Origin: Sthenelais limicola
Taxonomy: Eukaryota; Annelida; Polychaeta; Phyllodocida; Sigalionidae
Reading direction: 5' to 3'
Assembly: GCA_942159475.1 (NCBI GenBank)
Contig: OW804097.1
Span: 113,832,582 to 113,896,581 of the forward strand
DNA: 64,000 nt
In this document: positions 29,293 to 40,550 of the stretch, piece by piece
Position numbering within the stretch: the first letter of the stretch is position 1
Layout: each line of letters starts with the position of its first letter
Translations under genes and position numbers: made by a program
Notes under the pieces: model-generated
Database searches by the model: none
Seen by the model: the letters and a program-made list of their open reading frames with translations, nothing else
Told to the model about the DNA's origin: nothing

Positions 29293-29770
29293 TGTAGTGG
29301 TCGTGTATTTTATGGGTTCCGAAATAGTGCAGTCCGGGAGTCCGAGACTGTCCGCTGGTTGATTCCAGTCCTTTCGGACTGACGCCAGAGGGCAGTCAAG
29401 GGCTCTCGGATCTATCCGAAGCACAGACCCTGGAAGAGTGGTCTGTAGCTTATTTACTATTATTTGTATTTATCTCTTTATATTGTGTCTTCTCCTTGTA
29501 TATTGCCATTTTATGCTATGCAAATGTTTCTTTATGTGTTCTTACCCAATCTCTGGTTTTACTTATTCTTAACTTCGCTTTTATGAGAATATGTGATATG
29601 TGAATATTCTCCACACCCTGTTTATACCATTTTACAATGTATATGTTTCCTTTCTGGCTGGTCCAGAAAGGTTGGTCTGTTATGGTGGTGTGGTAATAAA
29701 ACCAGAGTACGAGAGTAATTCTTGTTCCGTTTTATTCCTAAGCTAAGAGTCCCGAACCGAGTTCACTACA
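29293..29770 (+). repeat. 3' LTR
   Basis: It is identical to the 5' LTR except T at 29491 (A at 18082). The AATAAA at 29695-29700 is the probable polyadenylation signal of the genomic and ORF3 RNAs. A TA-repeat follows (29771-29787). Confidence 0.95.
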
Positions 29771-29787
29771 TATATATATATATATAT

Positions 29788-30945
29788 GCGGCGTTCAATG
29801 AAAAGAATAGTATGCACTGACATTTTCACAAAACTTTCAGGGTTTATACCTTACTACATAAGAAAGAAAGAAAAAAACGATATCACCATCTTAGTTTTTA
29901 TTTTACATTCGCTGGGAAATAACAGTGCTTTAGTATGGAACTCTATATATATGGGAAAATGTGGTATTTTTTTCACGTTTTACTTAATAGAACAAGTTAT
30001 AAGTTTATTAAGTTAATCAATCATTTAATGAACTATTTTTCTGTTTAACTTTATAATCAGTTTAAGTTAATGTATATATTATTGTGCGTTTCCAAAGGAA
30101 ACAAATTCTACGGTCAACTATTTGTGCGCAATGGCTACATTATGAATATCAGACGTACTGTAATCTGTAATGCCTCGAATGTCTGTATTAGAAGAACACA
30201 GGAGTGGAAGTAAAATTCAGTTTATTAACAACTAGGAAAGTTGCACGCTCCCTGTTTACAAAGGCAGTTGGATAAACATAAAAGTACAATGCAAGGGAAT
30301 TAGACATAAGACATCAAACAACATATTGTAATCTAATGATACACAATTGTCTTTTTGTCTTTGCAATTCCGAGCTTGTCTGTCTCCAAGACTTGAAACCC
30401 AGAAATCCCAAAGGGTGTAGTAGGTGTAGATCACTCAGATTCAGTCATGGGTGGTCCTCTCTAAATGGGTTCCTCTCAAAACCTATACAGTGGCCTTAAG
30501 TGGCAACTTGTCAATCAAACCAAGATAGCCAATAGAATACAACAAATGTCAACCAATAGGATGTCACACTGGCCTTCAGGGATTTACTGCAGAGATGGTA
30601 GAAGGTTGTCAATCAAGCAGTCCTTGCATAAGTGCAAAGTTAGTAGTGTTGGTGTGAATTACATCACACAGAGATGGGCATCCAGATATCCTCCCAGATA
30701 AGTGTCCACACTCCTCATTTTTAAAAAATACCGTAGAATGTAAAAAGTAGTAATCAAGCAGCATAATCAATAAAAATGAATCTTGAAAAACATGACTCAA
30801 AACAGCTGTAATAAAAAAGACCCTGTAGATATTGAAAATCGTACACAAATACATCTCAACTTATGATAGTAAGGAAATATTTCAAAGAAAAATAGGGGCC
30901 ACTAGGTGGCATGTGTGTTTATACCCGCATATAATTATATATATA
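29788..30945. other. Non-coding stretch right of the retrotransposon
   Basis: No gene and no known repeat family. The 30195-30715 part is less AT-rich and contains paired words (GGTGTAGTAGGTGTAG; CAACTTGTCAATCAAACCAA; GTTGTCAATCAAGCAGTCC) but no domain. Confidence 0.4.
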
Positions 30946-31156
30946 TGGGTCAGATTTTCAGAAAATGTACAATTCACCTTCACCAATCTTCTCAAATAAC
31001 CCAAATTTCAGACGAAAATAAAGTTCAAAACTCAGCTCAACCTAACCGAACAGATTACTCGAATTTACCATGTATTGACCAAATAGCTGCCTAATTTAGC
31101 AGAATTTACTAAATGTGTAGAGGTGCCAATTGTATATTTTCTAAAAATCAGACCCA
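30946..31156 (-). mobile_element. MITE-A (R) in a TATA-rich site
   Basis: Ends GGGTCAGATTTTCAGAAAAT and CTAAAAATCAGACCCA are flanked by ATATAT on both sides, suggesting a TA-type target. About 20 bp around the GCAATGCC segment are deleted. Confidence 0.88.
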
Positions 31157-32098
31157 TATCTTTAATACTGCTGGTACTTAATTCTGACAGTGCAACATCA
31201 GGCCTGAAATGGAGGTAATAATCTGTTTAGTCTCTGCCTAAAATGGTGACTAAAAGGGCTAAAAAGGTGGATACATAGAAGAGAATATAGAGAAAATGGA
31301 AATAGATACTAGTAACTGAATATATCTATTGCACGAGATTTTGGAGGAATCAAGTCTAATAAATATTCAATTACTTGTACTATAAATTCAATATTATATG
31401 TTCCTAGCACAGACGATTATTGAAATATAAACCTTGGTTTTTGGTTTTGTATTTGTATTTAAAGATTTATTTATTCCGCATAGCAATTGAATCGTCAGAG
31501 TGTAAAAGGTAAAATAAAAAACAATTCGTTCAACAATTATCGTATACCCACACAATAAACATATCTCACTTTATCGAATCTCTCAAGTGAAATGCGCACA
31601 TTAAATTTTGTATAATAAACCATAGAAGGGTTTTTTTGGCTGCAAGATCATTACGGTTGTGTTCCACAGTCATTTTCTACCTGAAACTATACAAATAAAT
31701 GATAGAATTTGTACAATTATTCACTGCATCAATCTGCCCGATTTATTGGCTCATTTTTACTATTATTCTTTTCCGAAATATAAATAAGACAGACAAAGAT
31801 AACAATGTGAGCGTAAAATCGATAATTATTATGTTTTTTATAAGTTATAAGTCTATTTCCGCAACACTACCTACAGTCTGTGTTCCTTCATTAGTAACTT
31901 ATAATATTAACACATCCAGGAGTTCAACAACTGAATCCACTGCAGCTGGTGTCCAAGTGTGTAATTAAATGATTACAACGGGTTTAATCTCTCCCTCCAC
32001 AACATGATTAAGTGAAGTACAGCTTAGCCCCCATTGGTATTGTATGTAACCGCAATGTACTAGTTTGTAAGTGTATACACTGAATTAGCAATACCTTT
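31157..32098. other. Non-coding stretch
   Basis: AT-rich, with no gene and no repeat family recognised. The open frame at 31699-31968 encodes a hydrophobic N-terminus (FTASICPIYWLIFTIILF) but has no codon or domain support. Confidence 0.4.
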
Positions 32099-32331
32099 AA
32101 GATGAGATCAGGTCGACTCCAATGATAGTAAACAGTAGGACATCTAATAAGTATTTCTATATTTTAAGCTTGACATTTTTGTGTCAAGAATTTGAAATAT
32201 TTCTGGCTGAGGAATTACTAGTAAAGTAGCCAAATATACTCATTCCCACAAATACATGAATATGACAGATTGAAAAATGGCAATTTTGCAACTTATGACT
32301 CTTTTTTCTTTAACGCATACCTATTCTATAT
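32099..32331 (-). mobile_element. MITE-B, one end missing
   Basis: It contains GATGAGATCA and AATGATAGTAAACAGTAGGA, then TACTAGTAAAGTAGCCAAAT, and the terminal AATTTTGCAACTTATGACTC. The other terminal 40 bp are lost. Confidence 0.75.
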
Positions 32332-32484
32332 ATGTACTAAATTGGGCAGGCTGATATTTTGATAGTTAAAAGTTGCCTTGTATTGTTTGGTTAATGCTTT
32401 AAATGGTTAGAGCCGTCCACCTAGTGTTTGTCTGAGAAACCTCTCACTGACCTATAAATAGCAAACAATGGTTTAGCAAGTAAA

Positions 32485-32710
32485 TGGGTCGGGTCACCAG
32501 AAAATGTACAATCAGCAGCTCTACTCATTAAGTAAATTTGCTAAAAAAGTACAAATACTAGATATATCTGAGTATATTTGGTATTGAGTTGAATCACAAT
32601 GTCTGTTAGTATAAGTTGAACTGTATTTTGAACCTCATTTCTGGCTTAAATATGGGTTGTTTGAGAGGATTGGGGAAGGCGAATTGTACATTTTCTGACG
32701 ACCTGACCCA
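32485..32710 (+). mobile_element. MITE-A (F), second subfamily
   Basis: The ends are TGGGTCGGGTCACCAGAAAA and TTCTGACGACCTGACCCA. It belongs to the subfamily with TATCTGAGTATATTTGGTAT in place of TTCGAGTATATTCGGCAT. Confidence 0.85.
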
Positions 32711-32958
32711 TGATACATGTGCATCTATATAGGCAGCCCATTATAGCTTGCCATAATATTGAAAGTCCCACAGCACTAATGAATGGGAAGCCCTGCAGGG
32801 TGTGTGTATGGTGTTAAAGCTGTGCCGGGAAATGTTATTAAACTTTTCAAGTGCCTTTTTAACGAACGTTTGTTTCCTTTTGGGATTTGAAAGAGCTTCA
32901 ATGTGTGGCCATGCTGTGTGTGTGAATATTAAGATCTAGATTAAATCTTTAGTTCCGT

Positions 32959-33376
32959 ATGTGATGTGTTTCAGGAAAACTAGTCACAAGTCGCAAAAAT
33001 GATATTTTTCATAGTGTTTCTTTTACAAGATCTCTTTGGTGAAATGTTCTGATTTTTGCAGGGTTTAGCGGCTTTACTATCTATGTACCAAATGCCAGGA
33101 CTGCATTCAATATATCCATGTATTTCTGAGGTGATCGCATAGAGTTTATTTAGCTTCTTTACATTACATTACATCTTTATATGTATGAAAATGCCTTTTA
33201 CCTGAATGAAATATTTTTATCAAATCACTAACATAATTTAATGTCCAACAAGAAATGTCTAACCTTCTTTTACTTAGAATATAGAAATACATTTCATGTA
33301 TGTCCTACTGTTTACTATCATTGAAATCGGCTTGATCTCATCTTTTCAAATATAATGATATCTCAAAATCAATATT
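32959..33376 (+). mobile_element. MITE-B, nearly complete
   Basis: The left end is ATGTGATGTGTTTCAGGAAA, and the core TACTGTTTACTATCATTG is followed by GATATCTCAAAATC. The last 30 bp of the right end are missing. An ACATTACATTACATC insertion lies near 33170. Confidence 0.85.
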
Positions 33377-33865
33377 TTCTTTTCTTTCCATTTTTTCCGA
33401 CAAATTTTATTCAGGTTGATATGCTGGCTTTGGCCATACTTAATGTGACTCGGGTCAGACCCGGTGTTCCTTCACACCCTGAATTCTCAAGTTTTACATT
33501 TTGATATCAATAATTATGAGTGAGTGAATAACAGTCTGAAAATGTATCATTTTATGAATAAAACAGGATTATAGAAGAAAAGAATATGGGTGATGAGATG
33601 GAGTAGAAGGAGGGGGGGGGGGGGGCTGGGAGGGGATGGGATGTGACAGATGAGGTATCTTTAGAAGAGTAGAGTTGTTGCTCACGCGAAACTGGATATC
33701 CAGAAAGTGTAGACCGCTTGAAAGGATTGTTATTTTAATTATATTTCTCAAGATCTGTACGCCTGTTAATGTTTTTATATATACAAATGAAGCATCGCCG
33801 CGAAAACGGCCCTCGCAAACCAGCCGGGAATCCCGATTACTAAACTATTTCTAGCTGCTTACGGC
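33377..33865. other. Non-coding stretch with a poly-G run
   Basis: No gene. A G-run at 33611-33626 within G-rich sequence continues to 33640. Confidence 0.4.
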
Positions 33866-34093
33866 ATGGCTTCGACCGTTCTCGCCTCCAGATGTTTTGC
33901 TTTGAGTTTGTCTGCTCAGGTCGTATGGGTTCAACCAACCCAACAACCAGCAGAAACTAAGATTTTAGCAGAAGAATCTATATTTCATTACCTTTTTAAT
34001 AGAATAAATGATAATCCCGGATTTTCTACCTGCAAAAGGATATGTCAGCTTTGTTTCTCTGATTGGAGGGCTTCCCCGACCTGCCGCTGTATA

Positions 34094-34344
34094 TGACGTC
34101 ATTGTGTCCATGGTCACGTGACCGAATCGGATGATATGCGGCGAATCTGCAGTTAGCAGTAACTTTTTAATTATTCAGTAAGTAACACATGTTCCCATTT
34201 GAACTTTGCTCCCCTTGGGTGAGTCTAGCTTCTGGGATCGGTTAGAAAGTTCCAGAACGAAATAAAGCATGAAAATGGGTCTTCGAAAGGCAGTGTCGGT
34301 ATATATACGTTTCTCCTCTCGGGAGGTCAACCGGTCACGTGATC
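34094..34344. promoter_or_regulatory. CRE and E-box cluster, possible promoter
   Basis: A perfect TGACGTCA (34094-34101), a 12-bp palindrome GGTCACGTGACC (34112-34123) and a second GGTCACGTGA (34333-34342) fall within 250 bp of CG-rich sequence that stands out from the AT-rich surroundings. These are consensus sites for CREB/ATF and bHLH (USF/MITF-type) factors. No gene start can be tied to them. The upstream open frame at 33866-34096 (MASTVLASRCFALSL) has no domain. Confidence 0.35.
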
Positions 34345-34997
34345 TGAGAATCATAGCAAAGCTATTCGTACCGAATAGCGGTCGGTTGTGCTCGTCGAGA
34401 TTAATGTTATATTTGATACCTCAGTAAATTTGCCAAGGCCAAAACCGGTGCATTAGTTTTCCCCGAGAACCTATTTCTGGACAAGATGACCACCAAAAAA
34501 TGTCCTCCGTGGTTGTAATATTATCTCTCCAGTGTAATTAGCCTTTTATCTGCTGGCTAATTGAAATTTGATAACACAGCATTTCTTTACTCGTTTCCTC
34601 AGGCCAAGCTGAGATCATTGGTGTTCTGTGTTTAGTTTACCATTCACCCTTGGTTAGAAAGATTTAAACAAAGCCGCCTGGTTTCTATACATTTCTTACA
34701 TGTCTTAAAGTGACACATGCCACTGAGCTCCCAATTTTGGGAAAGTTTGCTTGAATTTCAAATATGTGCTACATGATGATTATGTCAGTAATCAATATCC
34801 TGAAAGATTAAACGCTAGGAAAATGTGGATTTGGACTATTTAAGGATTTAAAACTCAGATTTGCATTCGCAATCGAATTTGCATTCGCATTCAGTCAACA
34901 TAGTGATCTTATCCACTTTAAGAAACATCCCATGGATGTGTTCTTAGCTGTTAGAAGCATGAATACATGCACCAAATTTCAAGACTGTGCTTTGCAT

Positions 34998-35592
34998 ATG
35001 TGACGTGTTTCAGAGAAATGAGTCCATAAACGCTATTTTTCAAAGAGATTTATTCACAAGATACATTTGTGGGAAAGTTTTCATTTTTGAGGTGCTTAAC
35101 GCTGTCTGTAGCATGATATACCAAATCAGTATATCAAATATATCCATGCATTTCTAAGGTCAACGTATATTTAGTATACTTTGCTAGTAAATGTCCACCA
35201 AGAAATACTGTCAACTTGTTTATCGAAACTAAACATATCAGACTAAATATAGAAACACTTGTTTTTTGTATGTTAATGTGAGCAAGTTTTGTTAGATGCT
35301 CTGATGGAGTTAAAAGTTAAATTTAAGAAGTGGAGGAAAAGAAAAACCCGAAAAACCAAAAAAAACATAAAATAGGGTCAACGTAATAAAATGTCTTAGC
35401 ATTGTATGAGCCCAGACGGCAGGTATGTTGGAATAAAACCCTTTAAAAACAAAAAAAATAGAAACACTTGTTAGATGTCCTTCTGTTTACTATCATTAGA
35501 ATCAGCTTGATCTCAACTTTTCAAATCTGATGATATCTCAAAATCCAATGTTTGCGACTTGTGACTCATTTTCCTGTACCGGTACCGCATCA
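34998..35592 (+). mobile_element. MITE-B carrying a small retroposon
   Basis: It runs from ATGTGACGTGTTTCAGAGAA to TTTGCGACTTGTGACTCATT and TTCCTG. It is interrupted at 35264-35458 by an A-tailed insertion. Confidence 0.85.
35264..35458 (+). mobile_element. 195-bp A-tailed retroposon with 14-bp target duplication
   Basis: TAGAAACACTTGTT occurs on both sides (35250-35263 and 35459-35472) and is single in other B copies. The insert ends in AAAAACAAAAAAAA after an AATAAA at 35432-35437. That is the signature of LINE-mediated retroposition. I see no tRNA-like promoter, so a SINE and a short retrocopy are both open. Confidence 0.75.
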
Positions 35593-35740
35593 TCCTATCG
35601 TTGTTCCTAAATAAATATATTTTCAAATCAAATCACACTATGAGAAATTACTCGACAAAAGGAAACCATCCTTGGTTTTAAAAACCGTACCCCATACCAA
35701 CTAACTGCCTGCCTGAATTACAAACAATCCCATAAGACTG

Positions 35741-36037
35741 GATCCGTTTTAGGAAAATGAGTCATACGTCGCAAAATATGGATTTTGAGAGCTCATCATA
35801 TTTGAAACAATGAGATCAAGATGATTCCAATGATAGTAAACATTAAGATATAAGATGACTTTAGTTATGCAAAATGTATGTATTACAATGTCTTGACATT
35901 TTGTACCTGTATTTATGCTACTAGCAGCTCCCAGAACGCCAAAAATGAAAAAGATCTAAGCAAGGGTTCTAATAAATAATCTACTTTGAAAAAAGACAAT
36001 TTTCCGACTTGTGACTCATTTTCCTTAAACACACCAT
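35741..36037 (-). mobile_element. MITE-B, internally deleted
   Basis: Ends are GTTTTAGGAAAATGAGTCAT and GACTTGTGACTCATTTTCCT. AATGATAGTAAACATTAAG and the CTACTAGCAGCTCCCAGAACG segment are present. Confidence 0.82.
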
Positions 36038-36043
36038 AAGTGA

Positions 36044-36459
36044 TCTATCACGATGAAGCTCGCCAACCTACCAGCACTGGAGGTGGCGCCACATAGCGTC
36101 ACCTCGCCGTACTAGCGCCAGGGTAGACAAGCAGTAAGGCGGTACAAGCGTCAGTTCTGGTCGAGCCACCAGCTGGGGAGGCCACAGACGCTATCCCGAC
36201 GCCTGTACCATACATCTCCACTCCTCCACTCGTGCGAGAAGGAGGAGGAGAAAGTGAAGGAGACAGAGATAGTTGAGGAACGCGCTAGAAACGCTGTCCT
36301 GATACCAGTCACTGGAGGAGGAGTTACTAAGCACTGGAGTAGGATATTTGTGTGTGTTTCTTCATAATATAGTATTTCATACCCAGGAGGAGTGTGTTAG
36401 ATAGAACCAGGAGGAGGACCTCACCTCATTACGTAACATATATACATAGCATCTAGTGT
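36044..36459. other. CG-rich block without a recognised gene
   Basis: Sequence at 36050-36330 is rich in GCGCCA, GGAGGAGG and CGCC words, unlike its surroundings. A consensus splice donor (CCAAG|GTAAGT, 36819/36820) lies downstream after a tandem array. A non-coding first exon is possible but not demonstrable. It could equally be an old mobile element. Confidence 0.3.
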
Positions 36460-36720
36460 ATGTATATAATACCATTTATATACATAGAGTACATGTGTAT
36501 TGTTTACATATACACATAGTATAGCACATGTGTATCATACATACACATAGTGTCTAATACATGTATATCATCTATATACACATAGTGTAATACCACATGT
36601 GTTATAGTACCACGTGTGTCATTCATATACACATAGTGTATCGTACATGTGTACATCAGTTATATACGCATACTGTGTAGTACATGTGTATCGGTTATTA
36701 TTATACACATCATCTGTATA
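36460..36720. repeat. TATACACATAGTG tandem repeat
   Basis: About seven diverged units of roughly 35-45 bp contain TATACACATAGTGTA and ACATGTGTATCAT. Because each unit is partly palindromic, both strands look alike. Confidence 0.8.
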
Positions 36721-37007
36721 ATTTGTGTACATAAACCCAGGGTTGTACCACAGGAGTTTGGATTATACGATTAGTGATTGTGGAGTACGGTAGATGTGCA
36801 GTACGTGGGATTAACCAAGGTAAGTTTTTAAACAATAAATCTTGTCTGTGATGTTGTGGGTTTGGGTAGAAGAGCAGGCGTCTCCTGGGTTGGGCTGTAT
36901 GTAGGGTTGGGTCTATTGGTTTATGACCGGGGCAATAGGTTTGGGGTTCATTCATTAGGGCTTTATGGATGCATCTATCCACTGGCTTTGACTCGGGATT
37001 ATACACC

Positions 37008-37325
37008 AGAGAGAGAGGAGAGAGAGGGGAGGGACGGGGAGAAGGGGAGAGAGGGGAGAGAGGGGACGGAGAGACAGGGAGAGACAGGGAGAAATGGGAG
37101 AGAGGGAGATTGAGGAGAGGGAGAGACAGGGAGAGACAGGAAGAGATGGGAGAGAGGGAGATTGAGGGGAAGGAGAGACAGAGAGAAGGGAGAGGGAGAG
37201 AGGGAGAGAGGGGAGGGAGAGAGGAGGAGAGAGGAGGGAGAGAGAATATGAGATTGAGGAGATTGAGAGGGATAGAGAGGGGAAGAGGAGGCCAGGGAGA
37301 GAGGGAGATAGAGGAGAGAGGAACA
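37008..37325. repeat. GA-rich simple-sequence tract
   Basis: The plus strand is almost purely purine (GAGAGGGAGA and GACAGGGAGA words). The open frames on both strands with RERG or SLSP repeats are low-complexity by-products. Confidence 0.9.
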
Positions 37326-37679
37326 GTGAACCAGCAGCCCTTCAGTCTTGGGCATTAAACCTTTTATCGCCAATGTATCCAGTTTTTTCCTTGGTTCTCA
37401 TTGCTGTTTTCCTTATGATATGAAGGGGAAGTGTATTGAACAGCATTCAGTCAGTTCACTGCCACCTCCAGTTTACCAAACGTCCAGAGCTACTTATTTA
37501 TTCAATTATTATGAATCTCCGGTCTCCCCAATACGGCCTCCCCAATTGGAAGGTTATCTGAATGTTTCTTATTATAATTATGGCCATCGTGAAGTGTCAG
37601 GTTTCATACCTCAGTGCCTTGCTATTATTGGTGGGTTACGGTTAGTGGGTAAAGGGTGTCGGGGGAGGGGTAGGAAATG

Positions 37680-38180
37680 TGGTGAGAGAGAAAGAGAGAG
37701 ACAACAGAGAGGCAGAGGGAAGAGACCAGAGTGTGAAAGAGATAGGGAGAGAGAGGGAGAGAGGGAGAGAGAGAGGGAGAGAGAGGGACAGAGGGACAGA
37801 GAGAGGGAGGGATGGAGAGAGAGAGGGAGAGAGGGGCAGAGAAGGACAGAGAGGAAGAGAGAGAGGGAGAAGGACATAGAAAGAGGGAGAGCGAGGGAGA
37901 GAGGGAAAGAGAGAGGGACAGAGGGAGAGAGAGAGAGAGGGACAGAGGGAGAGCGGGAGAGAGAGGGAGGTGGAGAGAGGTAGAAAGGGGGAGAAATGGA
38001 GAGAAAAGGAGAGAGAGGGGAGAGAGAGGGGAAGAGGAAGAGAAAGGGACAGAGAAGGACAGAGAGGCACAGAAACGGACAGAAAGACACAGAGAGGGAC
38101 AGAGACAGAGACAGAAAGACAGAGACAGGGACAGAGAAAGACAGGCGTAGAAGGCAAACAGAGGAGAGGAGAGTGAGAGA
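37680..38180. repeat. Second GA-rich tract
   Basis: Purine-rich GAGAGAGGGA and GACAGAGGGA units run for about 500 bp, separated from the first tract by 350 bp of ordinary sequence. A GGTGGC/GGTGGT trinucleotide run follows at 38305-38350. Confidence 0.9.
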
Positions 38181-38350
38181 GACAGAGTATGCAGGAGCTG
38201 GTTACTGAAGGCACGCGACGGTGAATGTGTAGGGCAGCAGGAGGGATGGGTGGGTCACTGAAGCGTGACGCAGTGATAAGGTAAAGTATATTATGTAGAG
38301 GATGGAGCGGTGGTGGCGGTGGTGGCGGTGGTGGCGGTGGTGGTAGAGAA

Positions 38351-38972
38351 GGTGGTGGTGTACGGGATGGACGGCCTGAAGGGATGGATGCAGAAGAAAC
38401 AATACATGAAGACTACACAAACCGGGGCGAGGGGAACGGATGGATAAAGGACAAGAGGAGAGAGAGATGGAGGAGGGCATAGACAGTGACTGGAGGTAGT
38501 TGCTCGTGAAGGAGTTAATGGGTCGGCGGGTGGAGGAGAAGTATATGTGTAGTGATCCGCAGATCCGTAGGGGTTAGAGTTGCAAATTCTGTGAACGGAC
38601 AACAAATGAAGGTGACTTCAATTAACTGAGGGTTAATCATTAACTCAGAAACACAATCTCAAAGCAAGCAACAGTGGTATAGCTTGATTTGAAGAACAGA
38701 AGTATCTCAGTCCGTGGGGGCACAAGTCCATAAGCCTAGATCCCCTTGAGGAGCAGGTTTACACTTTGCCTACCATAGAGAGAAGGGTGTCTTCAGTGAT
38801 GACTGACAGATGGTCTGTTGTCGCCCCCTGCTGGAATTGGCCAGAACTGAGTATCAGGGTTCATCCCGTTTTCTGATCGGTCTCGATCAGTTTGAATCCT
38901 CCATCATGCCATTTGCTCTAATAACGGTCGGTCCAGACCAAGCAGCATACAATAGCCACAATAAAATAAATA
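38351..38972. other. Non-coding stretch
   Basis: No gene is recognised. It includes GATGGA-rich sequence to 38480 and a unique part (38600-38970) without repeats. Confidence 0.4.
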
Positions 38973-39214
38973 TGGGTAAAGTTGCCAGAAAATGTACAAT
39001 TCACTTTCACTAGTTCCCTTAAATAACCTAAATTCCAGACGAAAATAAAGTTTAAAATACAGTTCAACCTAACCAACAGATTGCTAGAATCAATTCAATG
39101 CCGAATATACATGAATTTACCAAGTAGGCCTATTGATAAATTTGCAGCCTAATTTAGCGGAATTTACTGAATGTGTAGAGCTGCCAATTGTATATTTTCT
39201 AAAAATCTGACCCA
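38973..39214 (-). mobile_element. MITE-A (R), complete
   Basis: It runs from TGGGTAAAGTTGCCAGAAAA to CTAAAAATCTGACCCA, with TATA on both sides. A small AGGCCTATTGAT insertion lies near 39126. Confidence 0.88.
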
Positions 39215-39296
39215 TATAGCGCAATGCCAGAGGAGAGAGAGGGGGAGAGAGAAGAGAAGAGAAGAGCTCTTTTTTCTGCATCACCTTTAGATACAA

Positions 39297-39372
39297 ATAG
39301 GGGAGTTGCATAGCAGCCATTTTGAATCTTGATTCGCATGGAATTATGGGACTTATGGTACAGTATAAAGGG
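39297..39372 (+). mobile_element. MITE-C end fragment
   Basis: It begins AATAGGGGAGTTGCATAGCA, with GATTCGCATGGAATTATGGG, and is cut after ATGGTACAGTATAAA. Confidence 0.8.
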
Positions 39373-39506
39373 TGGTCTCTACTGGCTGTGGTAAGCTCTG
39401 CGGTAAGCCTTGCAATTGTTTAGGATGGTCTAGAATACATCAATTTCATTCAAATGTACATAAATGATTATTATTTATCATTTAGTCTTCATGGTCAGCC
39501 TATAAT

Positions 39507-39570
39507 AGGGCAGAATTTACTAAAGATATAGAGCTGCCGATTGTACACTTTATTATGTCCTGACTCTTAG
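39507..39570 (-). mobile_element. MITE-A right-end scrap
   Basis: GCAGAATTTACTAAAGATAT and GCTGCCGATTGTACACTTTA are the last 60 bp of an R-oriented copy. Confidence 0.65.
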
Positions 39571-39726
39571 GCTATAGAGCCTGGGCCTATTCAGGACGAG
39601 ATGGGACTCAGTGATGGGAGTAGGTAATTCATGTTGTCAAATTGGACCAGGGATTTAACCGCGGGTGTTTCCATGGCAATAGCGTACGTCTTGTCCATGA
39701 GATGGGTCCTGTGGTAGCTAGGGTGG

Positions 39727-39958
39727 TGACGGTGTCGGAAAATGTGCAATTCACCTTCACCAATCCTCTCAAATAACCCAAAATTAAGCCAAAAATGCGG
39801 TTCAAAATACAGTTTAACCTAACCAAACAGATTCCTTGAATCAACCCAATACCAAATATATTCAGATATATGCAGTATTGGACATTTATCAGCAGAATTT
39901 AGCAGAATGTACTTAATTTTTAGTGCTGCCGATTGTACGTTTTTTGACGGTCTGACCC
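39727..39958 (-). mobile_element. MITE-A (R), second subfamily
   Basis: The ends are GTGTCGGAAAATGTGCAATT and TTGACGGTCTGACCC. The core CCAAATATATTCAGATATAT marks the second subfamily. Confidence 0.83.
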
Positions 39959-40113
39959 TGCTAATGTTGAATCGTATCTGGAGGAGGCCACCTGACTAGG
40001 CCGACACGCGTAGGGTTCCGCCATGCTGAAGTAAGAAAAATCAACATAAAGAAACTTATATGCAGTATTCCTTACTTGTTAGGAGAATGTCCCTCTAGAG
40101 CAACATCTCTATA

Positions 40114-40258
40114 TGGGTCAGATCGTCAGAAAATCAGCAGCTCTACACATTTCAGGAATTCTGCTACATTTGGCCGGAAAATTGCCAATACATGGTATAT
40201 CTGTGTATATATTCGATATTGCCTTGATTCAGTGAATTGTACATTTTCTGACGATTTC
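40114..40258 (+). mobile_element. MITE-A (F), internally deleted
   Basis: It starts GGGTCAGATCGTCAGAAAAT and jumps from TTGCCTTGATTCAG to GTGAATTGTACATTTTCTGA, losing about 90 bp. It is followed within 10 bp by a MITE-B half. Confidence 0.82.
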
Positions 40259-40264
40259 CAAAGC

Positions 40265-40550
40265 ACCAAATCTCAAGACAGTGTGTTAAATATATCCGTG
40301 CATTTCTGAGGTCATCTTATAGAGTATATTTAGCTAATAATACTATAAGTAAATATCCACCAAGAAACATTGCAAAAATTGCTTTCAAAAATTAAAATTT
40401 CAAAATTAAAATATAAAAATACTTATTATAATTAATGTCCTTATGTTTACTATCGTTGGAATCAGCTTCATCTCATGTTTTCAAACATGATGATATCTCA
40501 AAATCCAATTTTTGCGACTTGTGACTCATTTCCCTGAAACAGATCACATG
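40265..40550 (+). mobile_element. MITE-B right two-thirds
   Basis: It starts inside the element at AAATCTCAAGACAGTGTGTT and ends TTTGCGACTTGTGACTCATT and GAAACAGATCACATG. Confidence 0.82.

Larger units (their letters stand above)
17884..29770 (+). mobile_element. Complete Ty3/gypsy-class LTR retrotransposon with an extra ORF3
   Basis: The element is 11.9 kb. It has 478-bp direct LTRs (TG...CA), a primer-binding site, gag, a pol ordered protease-RT-RNase H-integrase (the Ty3/gypsy order), an additional 818-codon ORF in the env position and a polypurine tract. The LTRs differ at a single base (18082 A versus 29491 T), so insertion was recent. The target is a TA-repeat, which makes the short target duplication (ATATA/TATAT) ambiguous. 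Gag has an in-frame TAG, and pol is interrupted by a palindromic insertion. This copy therefore probably cannot move by itself, though it could be mobilised in trans. Confidence 0.95.

Noticed and set aside
33866..34096. A 76-codon plus-strand frame near the CRE/E-box cluster
   Set aside because: No domain, no splice context, and its length is within chance for this base composition.
36460..36720. Regularly spaced repeats that could suggest a CRISPR-like array
   Set aside because: Units are diverged, spacers are not unique and the host is eukaryotic. This is a minisatellite.
37611..38214. Long Ser/Leu/Pro-rich and Arg/Glu-rich frames
   Set aside because: They are low-complexity by-products of purine-rich simple sequence; the same holds for 36999-37373 and 55536-56279.
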